Below are positions 6,966 to 8,994 of a stretch of DNA of 8,994 nucleotides, piece by piece (within the stretch, counting starts at the first letter, position 1; every line of letters begins with the position of its first letter). A program made the translations under genes and the position numbers. This DNA is from Gammaproteobacteria bacterium (GTDB lineage: Bacteria; Pseudomonadota; Gammaproteobacteria; Burkholderiales; Burkholderiaceae_C). The notes beneath the pieces are model-generated. The model was not told where the DNA came from and searched no databases. It saw only the letters and a program-made list of their open reading frames with translations. The DNA lies in contig JAHIQV010000136.1 in assembly GCA_018903185.1 (NCBI GenBank), positions 1 through 8,994 on the forward strand. Direction: 5' to 3'.

Positions 6966-7688
6966 ATGAACCACGCCGCCACCGTTGCCATCCCCACCAC
7001 CGACCGCGCCCAGCAGGCCATTGGCCAGATCGCCGTCAACCTGCCGGGATCGACCGCGGTGTTCCGCCGCCTCAAGCTCGATTTCTGCTGCGGCGGCCAG
7101 GTGGCGCTGCAACAGGCCTGCGCCAGCAAGGGCCTGCCGCTGGACGCGGTGCTGGCCGAACTCGCGGAACTGGAGCGTCCGGACGAACTGCCCGCCACCG
7201 AATCGCCCGAGGCGCTGGTCGACCACATCCTCACGCGTTACCACGCGGTGCACCGCGAGCAACTGCCCGAGTTGATCCGCATGGCCCGTCGCGTGGAGGC
7301 CGTGCACCGCGAAAATCCGGATGTGCCGGTCGGACTGGCCGAATTGCTGGAGACCATGGAGGCCGAACTGCTGGGCCACATGGCGCTGGAAGAACAGGTG
7401 TTGTTCCCCCTGCTGCGCAGCGGTGGCCAGGGTGCGGACAGCGGGCCGATCCAGACCATGCGCGACGACCACACCGGCCACGGCGCGCAGCTCGAACGCC
7501 TGATGGCCCTCACCGACGACGCCAACCCGCCGCGCGGCGCGTGCAACACCTGGCGCGCCCTGTACGCCGGCATTGCGCAGCTGTCCGACGACCTGATCAA
7601 CCACATCCACCTGGAAAACAACGTGCTGTTCCCGCAGTTCGAGGCCCAGGTGCAGACGGGCTGCGGATCGGCCTGTGGTTGCGCCTGA
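6966..7688 (+). CDS. ytfE: Iron-sulfur cluster repair di-iron protein YtfE (RIC/ScdA/DnrN)
   Basis: A cytoplasmic protein that repairs Fe-S clusters damaged by NO or oxidative stress. Of its 240 residues, about 20-75 form the ScdA_N domain with the invariant pair Cys41-Cys42 in LDFCCGG; about 80-225 form a hemerythrin-like four-helix bundle. All seven di-iron ligands are present with E. coli YtfE spacing, each shifted by nine residues: His93, His114, His138, Glu142, His169, His213 and Glu217. E. coli YtfE stops soon after the bundle, but this protein ends in a short tail with Cys233, Cys237 and Cys239 (TGCGSACGCA), which is not part of the known catalytic core. The ATG at 6966 follows AAGGAA at about 5 bases. 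It is divergent from nsrR and probably repressed by it. The downstream gene ubiU has its own promoter elements, though read-through from ytfE is possible. Confidence 0.95.
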   Translation: MNHAATVAIPTTDRAQQAIGQIAVNLPGSTAVFRRLKLDFCCGGQVALQQACASKGLPLDAVLAELAELERPDELPATESPEALVDHILTRYHAVHREQLPELIRMARRVEAVHRENPDVPVGLAELLETMEAELLGHMALEEQVLFPLLRSGGQGADSGPIQTMRDDHTGHGAQLERLMALTDDANPPRGACNTWRALYAGIAQLSDDLINHIHLENNVLFPQFEAQVQTGCGSACGCA

Positions 7689-7689
7689 C

Positions 7690-7703
7690 TTGCGCCAGAT
7701 CAA
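7690..7703. promoter_or_regulatory. Distal FNR-like box upstream of ubiU
   Basis: TTGCGCCAGATCAA keeps the core TTG-N8-CAA and a full right half (ATCAA), but the left half is TTGCG, so it is weaker than the box that follows. It begins two bases after the ytfE stop codon. Its centre is 26 bp from that of the next box, and both share the same inner tetramer CCAG. Relative to the start site inferred for ubiU its centre is at -67.5. Confidence 0.5.
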
Positions 7704-7715
7704 GCCATGAGCCCC

Positions 7716-7729
7716 TTGACCCAGGTCAA
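7716..7729. promoter_or_regulatory. Proximal FNR/DNR-type box upstream of ubiU
   Basis: TTGACCCAGGTCAA is perfectly symmetrical in its arms (TTGAC-N4-GTCAA) and differs from the FNR consensus by one base in each half; GTCAA halves are common in DNR/NNR-type sites. Its centre lies 41.5 bp before the transcription start predicted from the extended -10 at 7749-7757, the standard class II activator position. Anaerobic induction of ubiU fits knowledge from E. coli, where ubiUV is FNR-dependent. Confidence 0.72.
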
Positions 7730-7748
7730 CGCCCGGGCCCCGGGCCGC

Positions 7749-7757
7749 TGATACCTT
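7749..7757 (+). promoter_or_regulatory. Extended -10 promoter element for ubiU
   Basis: TG-A-TACCTT resembles the extended -10 (TGnTATAAT); the hexamer matches at T1, A2 and T6. It predicts a start near 7764 and a leader of about 49 nt. No recognisable -35 is present, as expected if the FNR-type box at 7716-7729 recruits polymerase. Between box and -10 lies a 15-bp G/C palindrome, GCCCGGG-C-CCCGGGC at 7731-7745. Confidence 0.5.
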
Positions 7758-7768
7758 CGCGCCCGCCT

Positions 7769-7791
7769 GGCACCGGACTGTCCGCGGTGCC
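7769..7791 (+). repeat. Hairpin in the ubiU leader
   Basis: GGCACCG (7769-7775) pairs with CGGTGCC (7785-7791) around a 9-base loop. If transcription starts near 7764 the hairpin fills most of the ubiU leader and ends 21 bases before the ATG. No Shine-Dalgarno is seen between it and the start codon, and no T-run follows, so it is neither a normal ribosome site nor a typical terminator. Confidence 0.5.
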
Positions 7792-7812
7792 GCCTTCACG
7801 ACCGTCCCTTCC

Positions 7813-8847
7813 ATGGCCCTTGACCACACGCTAGAGAACCCCCACACCCTGGACCTGGTCTGCCCGGCCGGCAGCCTGCCCGCGCTCAAGGCTGCGGTGG
7901 ACCACGGCGCCAACTGCGTCTACCTGGGCCTGCGCGACGCGACCAACGCGCGCAACTTCGCCGGCCTGAACTTCGACGACGCGGCCATCGCGACCGGCGT
8001 GGCCTACGCCCATGCGCGCGGCTGCCAGGTGTTCATGGCGCTCAACACCTACCCCCAGGCCGCGCAGCCGGAGCGCTGGCGCGAGGCGATGGACAAGGCG
8101 GTGAACCTGGGTGTGGACGCGGTGATCCTGGCCGACCCCGGCCTGATGCGCTACGCCACGCAGCGCCACCCGCGGCTGCGGCTGCACCTCTCGGTGCAGG
8201 GCTCAGCCACCAACCCCGAGGCGATCAACCTCTACCACCGCGAGTTCGGCATTTCGCGTGCCGTGCTGCCGCGCGTGCTCTCGCTCGACCAGGTGCGCCA
8301 GGTGGTGCAGAAGACGCCGGTGGAGATCGAGGTGTTCGGCTTCGGCAGCCTGTGCGTGATGGTCGAAGGGCGCTGCGCGCTCTCGTCCTACGTCACCGGC
8401 GAATCGCCCAACACGCACGGCGTGTGTTCGCCCGCCAAGGCGGTGCGCTGGCAGGAAACCCCGAAGGGTCTGGAGTCGCGCCTGAACGGCGTGCTGATCG
8501 ACCGCTACGCCGCTGGCGAGAGCGCGGGCTACCCCACGCTGTGCAAGGGGCGTTTCGACGTCGAGGACGACACGAGCTACTACGCGATCGAAGAGCCCAC
8601 CAGCCTCAACACGCTTTCGCTGTTGCCGCAGCTGCTGCAGATGGGCGTGCGCGCGATCAAGATCGAAGGCCGCCAGCGCAGCCCGGCCTACGTGGCCCAG
8701 GTCACGAAGGTCTGGCGCGAAGCCATCGACAGCTGCCAGGCCCAGCCCCAGCACTACACGCCCAGGAGCGCCTGGATGGCCTCGCTCGACCAGGTGGCCG
8801 AGGGTCAGCAGCACACGCTGGGCGCCTACCACCGGCCGTGGAAATGA
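7813..8847 (+). CDS. ubiU: Ubiquinone biosynthesis protein UbiU (oxygen-independent hydroxylation, peptidase U32 family)
   Basis: A cytoplasmic 4Fe-4S protein that, in complex with UbiV and with the lipid-binding UbiT, hydroxylates the ubiquinone ring without oxygen, letting the cell make ubiquinone during anaerobic nitrate respiration. The 344 residues align along their whole length with E. coli UbiU (YhbU): DLVCPAGSLPALKAA near 14-28, NARNFAGLNF near 45-54, LSVQGSATNPEA near 126-137, FGSLCVMVEGRC near 177-188, TGESPNT near 195-201, and EEPTSLNTL near 260-268. The four cluster cysteines, Cys181, 188, 205 and 244, keep the E. coli spacing (7, 17, 39), shifted by 12 because of a longer N-terminus. 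The PrtC-like protease or RlhA alternatives in the U32 family fit less well. The start has no clear Shine-Dalgarno, but no in-frame ATG lies close downstream. ubiV would be expected nearby but is not in the window; the gene is followed by a repeat region. Confidence 0.95.
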   Translation: MALDHTLENPHTLDLVCPAGSLPALKAAVDHGANCVYLGLRDATNARNFAGLNFDDAAIATGVAYAHARGCQVFMALNTYPQAAQPERWREAMDKAVNLGVDAVILADPGLMRYATQRHPRLRLHLSVQGSATNPEAINLYHREFGISRAVLPRVLSLDQVRQVVQKTPVEIEVFGFGSLCVMVEGRCALSSYVTGESPNTHGVCSPAKAVRWQETPKGLESRLNGVLIDRYAAGESAGYPTLCKGRFDVEDDTSYYAIEEPTSLNTLSLLPQLLQMGVRAIKIEGRQRSPAYVAQVTKVWREAIDSCQAQPQHYTPRSAWMASLDQVAEGQQHTLGAYHRPWK

Positions 8848-8852
8848 TGGCT

Positions 8853-8884
8853 CCCCCCTGCGCCGCTTCGCGGCTTCCCCCCAG
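8853..8884. repeat. G/C-rich 32-bp intergenic repeat, copy 1
   Basis: Starts six bases after the ubiU stop. It has the form CCCCCCTG, then an inner stem GCCGC (8862-8866) with GCGGC (8870-8874) around TTC, then CCCCCCAG. With the next bases the outer arms CCCCCTG (8854-8860) and CAGGGGG (8882-8888) also pair. It matches copy 2 at 31 of 32 positions. Repeats of this make are common in Comamonadaceae intergenic DNA; it may also end ubiU transcription. Confidence 0.85.
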
Positions 8885-8890
8885 GGGGAC

Positions 8891-8927
8891 GCACCCAGTG
8901 GCCTGGCGAAGCCAGTTCCACGGGTGC
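8891..8927. repeat. Long hairpin between the two repeats
   Basis: GCACCC, GTGG and CTGGC (8891-8907, with single bulges at A8897 and C8902) pair with GCCAG, CCAC and GGGTGC (8911-8927, with TT at 8916-8917 opposite C8902) around the loop GAA. This gives 15 base pairs. It could work as a terminator-like or RNA-stabilising structure in both directions; there is no T-run. Confidence 0.75.
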
Positions 8928-8962
8928 CCTGGATGGTGCACGCGCTCCGGAGACAGAAAAGC

Positions 8963-8994
8963 CCCCCCTGCGCTGCTTCGCGGCTTCCCCCCAG
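8963..8994. repeat. G/C-rich 32-bp intergenic repeat, copy 2 (reaches window edge)
   Basis: Same orientation as copy 1, 110 bp further on, with one change (C to T at 8973) that turns a G-C pair of the inner stem into a G-U pair in RNA, so the fold would survive. The outer right arm, if present, is beyond the window. No gene is seen in 8848-8994. Confidence 0.85.

Noticed and set aside
7768..7784. Possible sigma-54 promoter (TGGCAC) before ubiU
   Set aside because: The -24-like TGGCAC is present, but the GC of the -12 element is missing at the required spacing; the bases belong to the leader hairpin.
6927..7913. A 328-codon minus-strand frame opposite ytfE
   Set aside because: It covers the reverse of ytfE, whose ligands are all conserved, and has no ribosome site or family resemblance.

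Overview
The window is GC-rich chromosomal DNA, almost certainly from a facultatively anaerobic betaproteobacterium. The Comamonadaceae fit best: the G/C-rich 32-bp repeat pair at the right edge resembles intergenic repeats familiar from that family, and the gene set is that of a nitrate respirer or denitrifier. The species cannot be named from the sequence alone. The region is gene-dense, with seven protein genes, no RNA gene, no insertion sequence and no CRISPR array. Every gene belongs to anaerobic nitrate respiration, nitric oxide (NO) defence or oxygen-independent quinone synthesis.

Left half, bases 1-4781, minus strand, read right to left: narX (nitrate/nitrite sensor kinase), narL (response regulator, ATGA overlap with narX), a 170-bp gap holding a perfect FNR-type box, narK1 (NNP nitrate transporter, type I), then narK2 (E. 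coli NarK-like, type II), which runs off the left edge. In such clusters the nitrate reductase genes narGHJI usually follow, and they are expected beyond base 1.

Middle, bases 4782-6965: a 148-bp intergenic region with a strong hairpin and a near-consensus NsrR operator (20 of 22 positions) just upstream of ccoG. CcoG is a membrane polyferredoxin of the RdxA/FixG family. Convergent to ccoG, 5 bp away, is nsrR, the NO-sensing Fe-S repressor of the Rrf2 family. A 126-bp AT-rich divergent promoter region separates nsrR from ytfE and carries an unusual set of GTGAAT inverted repeats plus a degenerate NsrR-like sequence.

Right part, bases 6966-8994: ytfE (di-iron protein for repair of damaged Fe-S clusters, here with a cysteine-rich tail), then ubiU (4Fe-4S subunit of the UbiUV anaerobic ubiquinone hydroxylase). 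Before ubiU lie two FNR-type boxes, the nearer one placed exactly for class II activation of an extended -10 promoter. The window ends in a repeat-hairpin-repeat element.

Taken together, low oxygen (FNR-type boxes) and nitrate (NarXL) would switch on nitrate uptake and reduction. Anaerobic ubiquinone synthesis would supply the electron carrier. NsrR would sense the NO that follows and release CcoG and YtfE to protect or rebuild metal centres. The least expected point is the NsrR operator on a ccoG that stands apart from any visible cbb3 oxidase genes.
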